DNA from: CAVSRC01 sp963798195
GTDB taxonomy: Bacteria > Pseudomonadota > Alphaproteobacteria > Rhizobiales > Kaistiaceae
DNA: 64,000 nucleotides
Assembly (NCBI GenBank): GCA_963798195.1
Contig: CAWCSF010000010.1
Location: 744,001-808,000 of the forward strand
Direction: 5' to 3'
A program made the position numbers and the translations under genes. This document shows positions 7,799 through 16,387 of this stretch, piece by piece (position 1 is the first letter of the stretch; the number at the start of each line of letters is the position of its first letter). The notes under the pieces are model-generated. The model worked only from the letters and a program-made list of their open reading frames with translations, was not told the origin of the DNA and did not search any database.

Positions 7799-8373
7799 GG
7801 ACTGGACTCTCCACGGTCGCGTCCGCCTGGCCGACGGCGGGCGCGAAGCGCCCTTGCTGCGGCATCAGGGGAGGGACCGGCTCGTTGTGATTTGATGGGA
7901 GCGCGTCTGCCCAATGCCAGCCGCGACGCTGGTCCGCCGGCAAAGGCGGGATCGGGCGTCGACTTGGGGAATGGCTGGACCAAAGGCATGTGGTGCGCCG
8001 TTACGTTGTTACTGCGTCGCTGTGCAACAAATACAAGGACATCCAACCGGTCCCGGGGCGCGGTCGCCCCGATTGTCGATATGTCCGGACTGCGGAAATC
8101 AGGCGGGTGGGTCGCGTCGTCTTGGGGAGCGCGCGGTTCCCGCCGTCTTCCGGTACATCCCCGCCCGCAAGCGGCGTTTGACACCGGCCGGCGAACCGAC
8201 TTGTCCAGAAACTGAAGATTTCCGCCAAGTCGTGCTCCACGACCGCCAATCGGCCCATCGCGGACGGAAGATGAATTCCGTAGAAGGTGTTGTATGTGCG
8301 TCCGTGAGTCTTGGCAAGGATGCCGATGGGCAGGTTCCAACCGGGCCGCGTGTGGCAATCTGGCAGCAACCGG
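7799..8373. other. rne/amidase divergent intergenic region
   Basis: About 575 bases between two divergent genes. It should contain the rne promoter and leader (minus) and the upstream part of the amidase control region (plus). Long rne leaders that feed back on rne expression are known in gammaproteobacteria; here I see no clear sigma-70 box or conserved hairpin. The open frames crossing it have no recognisable domains. Confidence 0.4.
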
Positions 8374-8401
8374 TTAACCATTGGCCGCCCATCCTTTATT
8401 A
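8374..8401 (+). promoter_or_regulatory. Candidate amidase promoter with CtrA-like half-site
   Basis: TTAACC (8374-8379) and TTATTA (8396-8401) are 16 bases apart, a plausible -35/-10 pair about 60 bases before the amidase ATG. The -35 lies in TTAACCAT (8374-8381), which equals the half-site bound by the cell-cycle regulator CtrA in alphaproteobacteria. Cell-cycle control of a cell-wall hydrolase would make sense, but this rests on one short match. Confidence 0.3.
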
Positions 8402-8460
8402 CAGTGGCACGACAGGGGCGCGCCGCGGCGATGGCGCGCGGGACGTGGGAAACGAGGCAG

Positions 8461-9715
8461 ATGAAACTCCGGTCTATCCGGCGCTTCGCATTTTGGGCGG
8501 TTCAGGCAGCGATCTGCGGGCTGGTGGGGCTGCCGAACACGGCTTCGGCGGCCGAAGCCGTCGCGGCGGCGAGCCCGTCCGGGACCGTGATGCTGGGTGC
8601 ACGGATCGTCGGTGACGACCACCGCGTGCGTTTCGTCGCCGATCTTTCGCGCCACGTGGAGTTCCACGGTCTTCACCCTGGCCGATCCCGACCGCATCGT
8701 CGTCGATTTGCCGGAAGTGCATTTCGTCCTGCCGGAGCTGGCCGGCACCACCGGGCGCGGCATGATTGCGGCGTTCCGGTATGGCCTCATCTCGTCCGGC
8801 AAGTCGCGCATCGTGATCGACCTGAAGGGCCCGGCGCTGATCGACAAGACGTTCCTTGTCGATCCGGCCGACGGGCAGCCGGCGCGGCTGGTCATCGACG
8901 TGGTACCCACCGACCGCGAGCATTTCCTGGCCGCGACACGCGCCTACAAGGAAAAGCAGACCGCCTCCGTCCAGGACAAGACGGACAAGGGGTTCGTGCC
9001 CGGCCAGAAGGGCGACCGGCCGATCGTGGTGGTCGATCCGGGGCATGGCGGCATCGACGCCGGCGCTCATGGTGGCGGGGGCGTCGTGGAGAAGGACGTC
9101 ACGCTTGGCTTCGGCAAGGTGCTCGGCCGCCTGCTCGAGGAAAGCGGGCGCTACCGGGTGATCTACACCCGGGACGACGACTCCTTCATTGCGCTTGGCG
9201 AGCGGGTGGACGTTGCCCGGAAGAACGCCGCCGACCTTTTTGTCTCCATCCACGCCAACTCCTTCAAGGGCGGCAGCGTGCGCGGCGCCATCGTGTACAC
9301 GGCCTCGGACGAGGCATCCGACAAGATGGCGGAAACGCTGGCCGAGACCGAAAACGAGTCCGACGCGCTGGCCGGCATCGACGTCAACGCGGCCGATTCC
9401 GACGAGGTGAAGAACATCCTCTTCGACCTCACCCGGCGCGAGACGCGCAACTTCGGCGTGGTCTTCGCACGCAACGTCATCAAGGAACTCGGCAAGTCCA
9501 CCCGCATGTTCAAGGTCCCGCACCAGGAGGCGGCCTTCAAGGTGCTGGAAGCGCCGGACGTGCCATCGGCACTGATCGAACTCGGCTACCTCACCAACGC
9601 CGCCGACGCCAAGTTGATGGTGACGGAGGAGTGGCAGGAGAAGTCGGCCGCTTCGATCGTGCGCGCGATCGACGACTACTTCCGGACGCGGGTCGCCGGG
9701 CGCAATTCGGACTAA
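8461..9715 (+). CDS. amiC: N-acetylmuramoyl-L-alanine amidase with AMIN domain (one-base frameshift near 8664)
   Basis: Periplasmic zinc amidase that cleaves peptide stems from peptidoglycan during daughter-cell separation. Starting at ATG 8461: signal peptide (FAFWAVQAAICGLVG...ASA), AMIN targeting domain (MLGARIVGDDHRVRFVAD then TLADPDRIVVDLPEV), and Amidase_3 domain with Zn/catalytic motifs VVVDPGHGGIDAGA, a Glu in EKDVTL, SIHANS, and PSALIELGYLTN. The AMIN domain is split: GTG GAG TTC must be followed by ACG GTC TTC, but the sequence reads TTC C ACG. One extra C near 8664 moves the frame. Corrected length is 417 residues. The downstream frame alone has an ATG at 8597 but would lack the signal peptide. 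Followed by PBP1A, as usual. Confidence 0.85.
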
Positions 9716-9902
9716 GCCCGCTCAACGATTCGAACGTCGCGCGGAACAGCCACGCGGGCAGCTCGCAACCGTCCTCTCTCGCGAAGGTCCGTCCCGGAGG
9801 CCAACGAAACTCCCTCTGTTGCCGAAATGGCACTATTGTTGCCAAGTCTCGCGAAACGCGGCGCGCGCCCTACATTCTCCACAAACCAACGGGAGAAGGC
9901 GG

Positions 9903-10046
9903 ATGTCGGGCGACGCATCGGAGAATCAGGCCCTGCCACGGTTTGCGGCAAGCGCCAGCCTTGACTTCAGGCCTGCAGGTGAGGCTTTTCGCGGAAACGC
10001 GGCCGGTATGTCGCACGCCAGCGGCCGGACAATGGAAACGATATGA
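9903..10046 (+). CDS. Possible 47-residue leader ORF overlapping the PBP1A start
   Basis: ATG 9903 follows a purine-rich GGGAGAAGG and opens a 47-codon frame (MSGDASENQALPRF...SGRTMETI) whose TGA (10044-10046) overlaps the PBP1A ATG (10043-10045) as ATGA, the geometry of translational coupling. No domain is recognisable and the composition is unremarkable, so it may be a chance frame. If real, it would act as a leader cistron controlling PBP1A synthesis. Confidence 0.25.
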   Translation: MSGDASENQALPRFAASASLDFRPAGEAFRGNAAGMSHASGRTMETI

Positions 10047-12508
10047 TCCTCCGATTCTTCGGCTACCTATTCGGGATTGGTGCCGTGCTCTTCCTCGCCG
10101 CTGCTGCCGTTGCTGCCTGGTACATCTCCGGTCTGACGGCCGGGCTGCCCAATTACGACGTCCTCGCCAAGTACGAGCCGCCGGTGATGACCCGTGTGCA
10201 CGCGGCCGACGGCCAGCTGGTCGCCGAGTACGCTCGCGAGCGCCGGCTCTACCTGCCGATCCAGGCGATCCCCGACCGGGTGAAGGCGGCATTCATCTCC
10301 GCCGAGGACAAGAATTTCTACGAGCATGCCGGCCTCGACTACTACGGCATTGCCCGCGCCCTGTTGCAGAACGTGCGCGCCTACGGCACCGGCGAGCGGC
10401 TGGTGGGCGCCTCAACGATCACGCAGCAGGTCGCCAAGAACTTCCTGCTCACCAACGACCAGACCATCGACCGCAAGCTCAAGGAGGCGATGCTGTCGCT
10501 GCGCATCGAGCAGGCGTACTCGAAGGACAAGATCCTCGAACTCTACGTGAACGAGATCTTCCTCGGGCTCGGCTCGTACGGCGTGGCCGCGGCGGCGCTC
10601 TCCTATTTCGACAAGTCGGTGCACGAGTTGACGCTGGCCGAGACGGCATACCTCGCGGCGCTGCCGAAGGGCCCGAACAACTACAACCCGTTCCGCCATC
10701 CCGACCGCGCCGTCGAGCGCCGCAACTGGGTGATCGATCGCATGGTCGAGAACGGCTACGTCACCGCCGCGGAAGGCGAGGACGCCAAGAAGCAGCCTCT
10801 CGGCGTAACGTTGCGCAACACGGGCCCGTCGATCTTCGCCGCCGATTATTTCGTAGAGGAAGTGCGCCGCCAACTCGTCGAGATGTTCGGCGAGGAAACA
10901 CTGTATGGCGGCGGCCTGTCGGTGCGCACGTCGCTCAATCCGCAGATGCAGGTGATGGCCCGCCAGGCGCTCATCGACGGCCTCATCAGTTTCGACGAGG
11001 AGCGCGGCTGGCGTGGGCCGGTGGCGCATCTCGACAACCTAGCGCAAGACTGGGGCCCGCAGGCGGCCGAAGTTCCGGCGCTCTCCGACGTGGTCGAGTG
11101 GCGTCTCGCGGTCGTTATCTCGGTCAACGCCGAATCGGCCAAGATCGGCCTCCAGCCCGGACGCGAGCCCGGCACCAACAAGGTCAATTCGGACCGCGAG
11201 ACCGGGACCATCCCCTTCGCGCAGATGAAATGGGCGAAGTGGGCGATCGGCGACCGGAAGGGCAAGGCGATCAAGGGCGCCAGTGACGTGCTCTCGGTCG
11301 GCGACATCGTCTATGTCGAGCAGGCCGACGGCGATCCCGGCACTTACCAACTGCGCCAGGTGCCGGAGATCGAGGGCGCGCTCATGGCGATGGACCCGCA
11401 CACCGGCCGCGTGCTCGCCATGGTCGGCGGATTCTCCTTCTCCGACAGCCAGTTCAATCGCGCCACGCAGGCCTATCGCCAGCCCGGTTCGTCGTTCAAG
11501 CCGGTCGTCTATTCGGCGGCCCTCGACAATGGCTACACGCCGTCGTCGGTGATCATGGATGCGCCGATCTCGATCGATCAGGGCGGCAGCCAGGGCCTGT
11601 GGGAGCCGGAGAACTACGAGAACGATTATCTCGGCCCCTCGACGCTGCGCACCGGCATCGAACGCTCGCGCAACGTCATGACCGTGCGCCTGGCGCAGGA
11701 CATGGGCATGCCGCTGGTCGCCGAATACGCGCGCCGCTTCGGCGTTTACGACAACATGCTGCCGGTGCTGTCGATGTCGCTCGGCGCCGGCGAGACGACG
11801 GTCATGCGCATGACCGCCGCGTTCTCGGTGTTCGCCAATGGCGGCCGCGAGGTGCGCCCGACATTGATCGACCGTATCCAGAACCGCTTCGGCCAGACGA
11901 TCTTCCGGCATGAGGATCGCGTCTGCGACGGCTGCGACGCCCAGGACTGGCACGGCCAGGACGAGCCGACGATCGTGGACAATCGCGAGCAGGTGCTCGA
12001 CCCGATGACCGCCTACCAGATGACCTCCATGCTCCAGGGCGTCGTCGAGCGCGGCACCGGCACGGCGGCCAAGAAGATCGGCAAGCCCGTCGCCGGCAAG
12101 ACGGGCACGACCAGCGACTATCACGATGCATGGTTCGTCGGCTTCTCGCCGGACCTCGCGGTCGGCGTTTACGTTGGCTACGACAAGCCGCGTTCGCTCG
12201 GCCGTGGCGAGACCGGCGGCGGATTGGCAGCGCCGATCTTCACCGAGTTCATGCAGATGGCGCTGGCCGACAAGCCGCCGGTGCCGTTCCGCGTGCCGCC
12301 GGGACTGAGCTTCATCCCCATCGACCGCAAGACAGGCCTGCGCGCCAACCCGGGCGATCCCGGGACTATCCTCGAGGCTTTCAAGCCCGGCACCGCGCCG
12401 CCCGACACCTATTCGATCATCGGCTATACCGACACCATGGGCCGGCCGCTGACTGTGGCGCCGGAGTCCGATCGGGCGGTGATTTCCGGAACCGGCGGGC
12501 TATACTGA
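10043..12508 (+). CDS. mrcA: Penicillin-binding protein 1A (bifunctional transglycosylase/transpeptidase)
   Basis: 821 residues, inner membrane, active site in the periplasm. N-terminal TM anchor (residues 5-30), GT51 glycosyltransferase domain (about 50-230) with the catalytic Glu motif AEDKNFYEHAG and GASTITQQVAKNFLL, an OB-like linker domain, and a transpeptidase domain with SSFK (serine about 480), SRN (SxN) and KTGTTSDY (about 685). It polymerises and cross-links peptidoglycan. It follows the amidase gene by 327 bases on the same strand, the common ami-mrcA pairing in alphaproteobacteria. Length and motif order match class A PBP1A fully; no frameshift. Confidence 0.97.
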   Translation: MILRFFGYLFGIGAVLFLAAAAVAAWYISGLTAGLPNYDVLAKYEPPVMTRVHAADGQLVAEYARERRLYLPIQAIPDRVKAAFISAEDKNFYEHAGLDYYGIARALLQNVRAYGTGERLVGASTITQQVAKNFLLTNDQTIDRKLKEAMLSLRIEQAYSKDKILELYVNEIFLGLGSYGVAAAALSYFDKSVHELTLAETAYLAALPKGPNNYNPFRHPDRAVERRNWVIDRMVENGYVTAAEGEDAKKQPLGVTLRNTGPSIFAADYFVEEVRRQLVEMFGEETLYGGGLSVRTSLNPQMQVMARQALIDGLISFDEERGWRGPVAHLDNLAQDWGPQAAEVPALSDVVEWRLAVVISVNAESAKIGLQPGREPGTNKVNSDRETGTIPFAQMKWAKWAIGDRKGKAIKGASDVLSVGDIVYVEQADGDPGTYQLRQVPEIEGALMAMDPHTGRVLAMVGGFSFSDSQFNRATQAYRQPGSSFKPVVYSAALDNGYTPSSVIMDAPISIDQGGSQGLWEPENYENDYLGPSTLRTGIERSRNVMTVRLAQDMGMPLVAEYARRFGVYDNMLPVLSMSLGAGETTVMRMTAAFSVFANGGREVRPTLIDRIQNRFGQTIFRHEDRVCDGCDAQDWHGQDEPTIVDNREQVLDPMTAYQMTSMLQGVVERGTGTAAKKIGKPVAGKTGTTSDYHDAWFVGFSPDLAVGVYVGYDKPRSLGRGETGGGLAAPIFTEFMQMALADKPPVPFRVPPGLSFIPIDRKTGLRANPGDPGTILEAFKPGTAPPDTYSIIGYTDTMGRPLTVAPESDRAVISGTGGLY

Positions 12509-12640
12509 GCCAACCCGCCGGCGACGCCCTTTGGCTTGTGCGAACCGCCAGAAAAAGCCAATCTTGGGTCGCGTCCCGGCCATAATCCACATGCAAGCAG
12601 GCAACGTTCGGTCTGGGCGACTGCAACGCAGGAGGTACTT

Positions 12641-13585
12641 GTGCACCTTTTCCGTATGGCCGCCGCGACCGCGGCTTCCATTCTCTTATGTAGCGTCGCG
12701 TTAGCCCAGACCGGCGGCGACGATACCGCCAGCGGCACCTCGGCTCCGGTTGGCGAGCGCTCCGGCGCTGCTTGGACGCCGGAAGCTTTCGCCGCTGCCC
12801 AGCCGGCGCCGAAACCCATGGTCGACATCGAGGCGGTTCGTGCCGCCGGTCGCGACCGTGCCGCGTTTGGCGGCGGTGCACCCGGCGCCTCGGCCGCGGA
12901 GGCCGTTCCATCGTCGGGCGCCAACGAGCGCAAGACCGGAAACATCAACACCATGCCGCTGGTGTTTGCCGGCAAACTATTCTTCAAGAAGCCGGACGGC
13001 AGCTATGTCTGCTCCGCCCAGTTCATCTCCAAGCGCGTGCTGATAACGGCCGCACATTGCGTCCGCGACGACGAGACCGGCGACTTCTACGACGACCTCG
13101 TTTTCGCCCTGCAATATGACAAGGGCCGCTATTCCAAGGCGTACGACTACGAGTGTGCCGCAACCCTGAACGGCTGGGTGCAGCCCGGCGACGAGAAATG
13201 GCTCTACGACTTCGCCATGATCCTCGTGCAGGAAGACGCCAAGACCGGCTGGTTCGGCATGCAGTGGAACTGGGACGGCTACGACGCCGCCACCAAGATC
13301 GGCTATCCGGGCGGCGTCCTCGATGGGCAGGTGATCCAGGTCGAGCAGGGGCCGATTTCGATCACCGACGGCATCGTCGAACTCCGCCATGGCAACCAGG
13401 CCGACCAGGGCGGCTCCAGCGGCGGCGCGTGGATCGGCGACTTCAGCACCCGGAAGGGCGATTTCAACCACATCATCAGCGTTGAGTCGTTCGGGTACGA
13501 CGGTCAGCCGGGCGTCGACTACGGCCCCTATCTGGACGACCGCGTGACGATCCTGCGGGACTACGTCGCGAACGGCTGCAAGTAG
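12641..13585 (+). CDS. Secreted trypsin-like serine protease
   Basis: 314 residues from GTG 12641, chosen because GGAGG sits 5 bases before it and the product then starts with a good signal peptide (MHLFRMAAATAASILLCSVALA-QT). An ATG five codons later is possible. A disordered Ala/Ser/Pro segment (to about residue 95) precedes a chymotrypsin-fold domain with the triad: His in LITAAHC (about 137), Asp in YDFAMIL (about 190), and Ser in QGGSSGGAW (about 258). The domain resembles V8-like/glutamyl endopeptidases and secreted bacterial trypsin-like proteases. It is probably periplasmic or extracellular. Substrate unknown. It is separated from PBP1A by 132 bases and may have its own promoter. Confidence 0.85.
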   Translation: MHLFRMAAATAASILLCSVALAQTGGDDTASGTSAPVGERSGAAWTPEAFAAAQPAPKPMVDIEAVRAAGRDRAAFGGGAPGASAAEAVPSSGANERKTGNINTMPLVFAGKLFFKKPDGSYVCSAQFISKRVLITAAHCVRDDETGDFYDDLVFALQYDKGRYSKAYDYECAATLNGWVQPGDEKWLYDFAMILVQEDAKTGWFGMQWNWDGYDAATKIGYPGGVLDGQVIQVEQGPISITDGIVELRHGNQADQGGSSGGAWIGDFSTRKGDFNHIISVESFGYDGQPGVDYGPYLDDRVTILRDYVANGCK

Positions 13586-13643
13586 GCCGAACGAAGGGAA
13601 GCAAAGAGGGGCGCATCGTGGCCGAGAGCCGAAGGAGCGCAGG

Positions 13644-13946
13644 ATGCGCGGAATGCCCCTTTTCATTGTTGCAGGCACGGTCGTGGCGCTCGGCGCCGCG
13701 GCCGTGGCGGCGGTCATGACCTTCCCCGATGCACCGGACAAGAAAGTGCCGTCAGCCAGCGACAGCGCCGCGCCGCCGACCGAGAAGACCGCCAGCGACG
13801 ACACGCCGTCTTCGACGGGCGAGGGCCGCGGTTCCGACTACTGGACCGCAGACCGCATGCGCTCGGCCAAGCCGCTGCCGACGCCCAAGATCAGCGACGA
13901 GGCCTACGAGAAGCTGATCGGTTCGAAGAAGAAGAAGCCGAACTAG
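13644..13946 (+). CDS. Small membrane-anchored protein of unknown function
   Basis: 100 residues beginning MRGMPLFIVAGTVVALGAAAVAAVM, one N-terminal TM helix or uncleaved signal anchor, followed by a disordered Ser/Thr/Asp/Pro linker and a conserved-looking end (SDYWTADRMRSAKPLPTPKISDEAYEKL) with a lysine-rich C-terminus (GSKKKKPN). AGGAGC-type purines precede the ATG. It follows the secreted protease by 58 bases on the same strand and may be co-transcribed with it, possibly as a partner at the membrane; that is inference only. I recognise no domain. Confidence 0.6.
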   Translation: MRGMPLFIVAGTVVALGAAAVAAVMTFPDAPDKKVPSASDSAAPPTEKTASDDTPSSTGEGRGSDYWTADRMRSAKPLPTPKISDEAYEKLIGSKKKKPN

Positions 13947-14033
13947 TCTGTGATGCGGTTTGGCCGTCACCGGGTTTACACGCCGCGGCCTGCTCACTAA
14001 CTAGAGCGCGACGAATCCCAGCCCGGTGAGAAG

Positions 14034-15156
14034 ATGCGCCCTGAAATCGAGACCATTGCGGACGAAATCCAGCAGGCAATCGCCCTGCTGAGGAGGCATC
14101 TTTGACTGGGATCGCGCCAAGGCCCGCCTTTCCGAACTGAACGCGGCGGCTGAAGACCCCAATCTCTGGAACGACAGTGAGCGCGCGCAGAAGATGATGC
14201 GCGAGCGCCAGCATCTGGAAAACCAGATTGGCGCCGTCGAACACATGGAGCGCGAGCTTGCCGACCAGACCGGCCTGATCGAACTCGGCGAGGCCGACGG
14301 CGACAAGGCGATCGTCGCCGAGGCCGAGGATGCGCTGCGCGGCCTCAAGGCCGAGGCCGAGCGCCGCCAGGTCGAGACGATGCTCTCCGGCGAAGCCGAC
14401 CACCTCGACGCCTTCGTTGAGGTTCACGCCGGGGCAGGGGGCACCGAGAGCCAGGACTGGGCGCTCATGCTGATGCGCATGTACACGCGCTGGGCGGAGA
14501 AGAGCGGCTACAAGGTCGAGATGCTGGAGATGCACGACGGCGAAGAGGCCGGCATCAAGTCGGCGACGCTGCAGATCACCGGCCCCAGCGCTTACGGCTG
14601 GCTGAAGACAGAATCCGGCGTCCACCGGCTGGTGCGTATCTCGCCCTTCGACAGCCAGGCACGCCGGCACACGTCGTTCGCCAGCGTCTGGGTCTATCCG
14701 GTCGTGGACGATTCGATCGAGATCGACATCGACGAAAAGGACGTTCGCACGGACACGTACCGTGCGTCGGGCTCGGGCGGCCAGCACATCAACACCACGG
14801 ACTCCGCAGTGCGGCTGACGCACGTCCCGACCGGCATCGTCGTGCAGTGCCAGAACGAGCGCTCGCAGCACAAGAACCGCGCCACCGCCTGGAAGATGCT
14901 TCGCGCCCGCATGTACGAGGCGGAGCTGGAGAAGCGCGAGGCGGCAGCCGCCGCCGAAGCGGCGTCGAAGACCGATATCGGCTGGGGTCACCAGATCCGG
15001 TCCTATGTGCTCCAGCCGTATCAACTGGTGAAGGATCTGCGCACAGGCGTCGAGAGCACCAGCCCGCAGGACGTGCTCAACGGCGACCTGATGCCGTTCA
15101 TGGAAGCGTCGCTGGCCCAGCGCGTCGGCGCCGACAAGCAGCCGGCGGCGAACTAG
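14034..15156 (+). CDS. prfB: Peptide chain release factor 2, with programmed +1 frameshift
   Basis: RF2 recognises UGA and UAA stop codons and triggers peptide release. Translation starts at ATG 14034, runs 23 codons to an in-frame TGA (14103-14105), and must shift +1 at CTT TGA C to continue as DWDRAKARLSELN. The corrected product is 373 residues, the family length. The SPF anticodon-like motif (ISPFDSQARRH) and the catalytic GGQ (SGSGGQHINTTDSAV) are present. The shift site is the classical autoregulatory one: low RF2 slows decoding of UGA and favours the shift. This is not a sequence error, in contrast to the other frameshifts in this window. Confidence 0.97.
14091..14106 (+). promoter_or_regulatory. 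RF2 programmed +1 frameshift site
   Basis: AGGAGG (14091-14096) acts as an internal Shine-Dalgarno element three bases before the slippery CTT (14100-14102), which is followed by TGA C. Spacing and sequence match the Escherichia coli prfB site. The stimulator here is a perfect AGGAGG. Confidence 0.95.
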
Positions 15157-15168
15157 GCGAACTCGGAC

Positions 15169-15561
15169 CTAAGCCGCAGCGGAGGTGCGGTCGCCGCCCG
15201 CACTTTCGTCATATCGCTGGCGCGCTTTCTCGATGCGCCCGGCGTTCTTCATCGCCCAATCGCCCAGGCCGCGGACGGGCTCCAGCAGGTCGCGGCCCAG
15301 CGTCGTCAGTTCATAGTCCACCCGCGGCGGCACCGTCGGATAGACGGTGCGGGTAATGAAGCCGTCGCGCTCCAGCCCGCGCAGTGTCGCGGTCAGCATC
15401 TTCTGCGAGATGCTGCCCAGGCTGCGTTTGATCTCGCTGAAGCGGAGCGGTCCGTCGCCAAGCTGCCGGATGACCAGCAGGCTCCATTTGTCGCCGATGC
15501 GGGACAGGATGTCGCTGATGCGGCGGCAAGGCTCGGTCTCGTGGAGGGAACCCTGTTTCAA
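15169..15561 (-). CDS. HxlR-family winged-helix transcriptional regulator
   Basis: 130 residues. HxlR domain: CRRISDILSRIGDKWSLLVIRQLGDGPLRFSEIKRSLGSISQKMLTATLRGLERDGFITR, with Cys near residue 12 in the position of the redox-sensing cysteine of YodB/QorR-type members. The TTG at 15559-15561 is taken as start since the next upstream frame is not homologous and the domain needs little more at its N-terminus. The gene diverges from an FMN reductase 85 bases away; YodB-like regulators commonly repress a divergent azoreductase or nitroreductase in response to quinones or diamide. It converges on prfB with a 12-base gap. Confidence 0.85.
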   Translation of the reverse strand: MKQGSLHETEPCRRISDILSRIGDKWSLLVIRQLGDGPLRFSEIKRSLGSISQKMLTATLRGLERDGFITRTVYPTVPPRVDYELTTLGRDLLEPVRGLGDWAMKNAGRIEKARQRYDESAGGDRTSAAA

Positions 15562-15593
15562 AAAAGTGCCTTCTTGTTCTCGGGGCGGATATG

Positions 15594-15613
15594 GTCACTT
15601 ATCGTTTGTCACT
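15594..15613. promoter_or_regulatory. Candidate HxlR operator (GTCACT direct repeat)
   Basis: GTCACT at 15594-15599 and again at 15608-15613, in TGGTCACTT...TTTGTCACTC, about 34-53 bases before the FMN reductase ATG and in the centre of the divergent intergenic space. The TGG...CCA flanks give partial dyad symmetry. It is the only repeat in this 85-base region, so it is the best candidate for the regulator binding site. Confidence 0.35.
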
Positions 15614-15646
15614 CACCAATAGATACCACGAGTCAGGGGACCTGTC

Positions 15647-16225
15647 ATGTTGAAGATTGCCGTTGTCGTCGGCAGCACCCGCCCGAACCGCCGGGCGCCG
15701 GATGTCGCGAAGTGGGTGCTGGATCTCGCCAGGAAGCGCGGGGATGCGACGTTCGAGCTGCTCGACATCGCGGACTACGACCTTCCGGTGCTCGACGAGC
15801 CGATGCCGCCGTCGATGCGGAAATATGCCCACGACCACACGAAGCGCTGGGGCGAAGTCATCGACTCCTATGACGGCTTCGTTTTCGTCACGCCCGAGTA
15901 TAACCACAGTATTTCCGGCGCACTGAAGAACGCGATCGACTTCGTCTATCACGAGTGGAACAACAAGGCCGCCGGCTTTGTGAGCTATGGTTCGACCGGT
16001 GGCGTTCGCGCCGTGGAGCACCTGCGCGGCATTATGGCCGAGGTCCAGGTCGCCGATGTGCGCGGTCACGTGTCCCTTTCGTTGCATACCGACTTCGAGA
16101 ACTACACGACTTTCAAGCCCGCAGCCGGCCACGAGCCGCAACTCGCGACCATGCTCGATCAGGTGGTCTCGTGGAGCCGCGCGATGAAGGCGGTTCGGGC
16201 GGAGAAGCAGGCCGTCGCCGCCTGA
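15647..16225 (+). CDS. NADPH-dependent FMN reductase (azoreductase-like flavoprotein)
   Basis: 192 residues with a flavodoxin-like fold. The phosphate-binding loop VVGSTRPNRRAPDVAKWV at the N-terminus and PEYNHSISGALKNAIDF near residue 85-100 are hallmarks of the NADPH-dependent FMN reductase family (PF03358), soluble enzymes that reduce quinones, azo dyes, chromate or FMN. ATG 15647 gives the normal family N-terminus. The divergent HxlR gene suggests induction by electrophiles such as quinones. No signal peptide, so cytoplasmic. Substrate cannot be told from sequence. Confidence 0.9.
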   Translation: MLKIAVVVGSTRPNRRAPDVAKWVLDLARKRGDATFELLDIADYDLPVLDEPMPPSMRKYAHDHTKRWGEVIDSYDGFVFVTPEYNHSISGALKNAIDFVYHEWNNKAAGFVSYGSTGGVRAVEHLRGIMAEVQVADVRGHVSLSLHTDFENYTTFKPAAGHEPQLATMLDQVVSWSRAMKAVRAEKQAVAA

Positions 16226-16241
16226 CAGGGACGCGCGCCCG

Positions 16242-16263
16242 CCGGAGCGAGAAATCGCTCCGG
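16242..16263 (+). terminator. Stem-loop after the FMN reductase
   Basis: CCGGAGCGA (16242-16250), GAAA tetraloop of GNRA type, TCGCTCCGG (16255-16263): a perfect 9-bp stem 17 bases after the stop codon. Only two T follow, so it is a weak intrinsic terminator or an mRNA 3' stabiliser. Confidence 0.5.
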
Positions 16264-16387
16264 TTGGGAACCGGGAAGTGCCGCACGCTCTTGGCGAGTG
16301 TTGCAGTGGTGCACTTGACGAAATTGCGCAGAATCGTGACTGTTGCATTACGCGGTGGTGGGGGCCTGTCCGCGGAGTGAGGCGACA

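Noticed and set aside
8311..11286. A 991-codon open frame on the plus strand over the amidase and PBP1A
   Set aside because: It is a GC-rich shadow frame. Only its part from 8461 to about 8664 codes for the amidase N-terminus; the rest is Arg/Ala/Gly-rich without domains, and the real genes lie in other frames.
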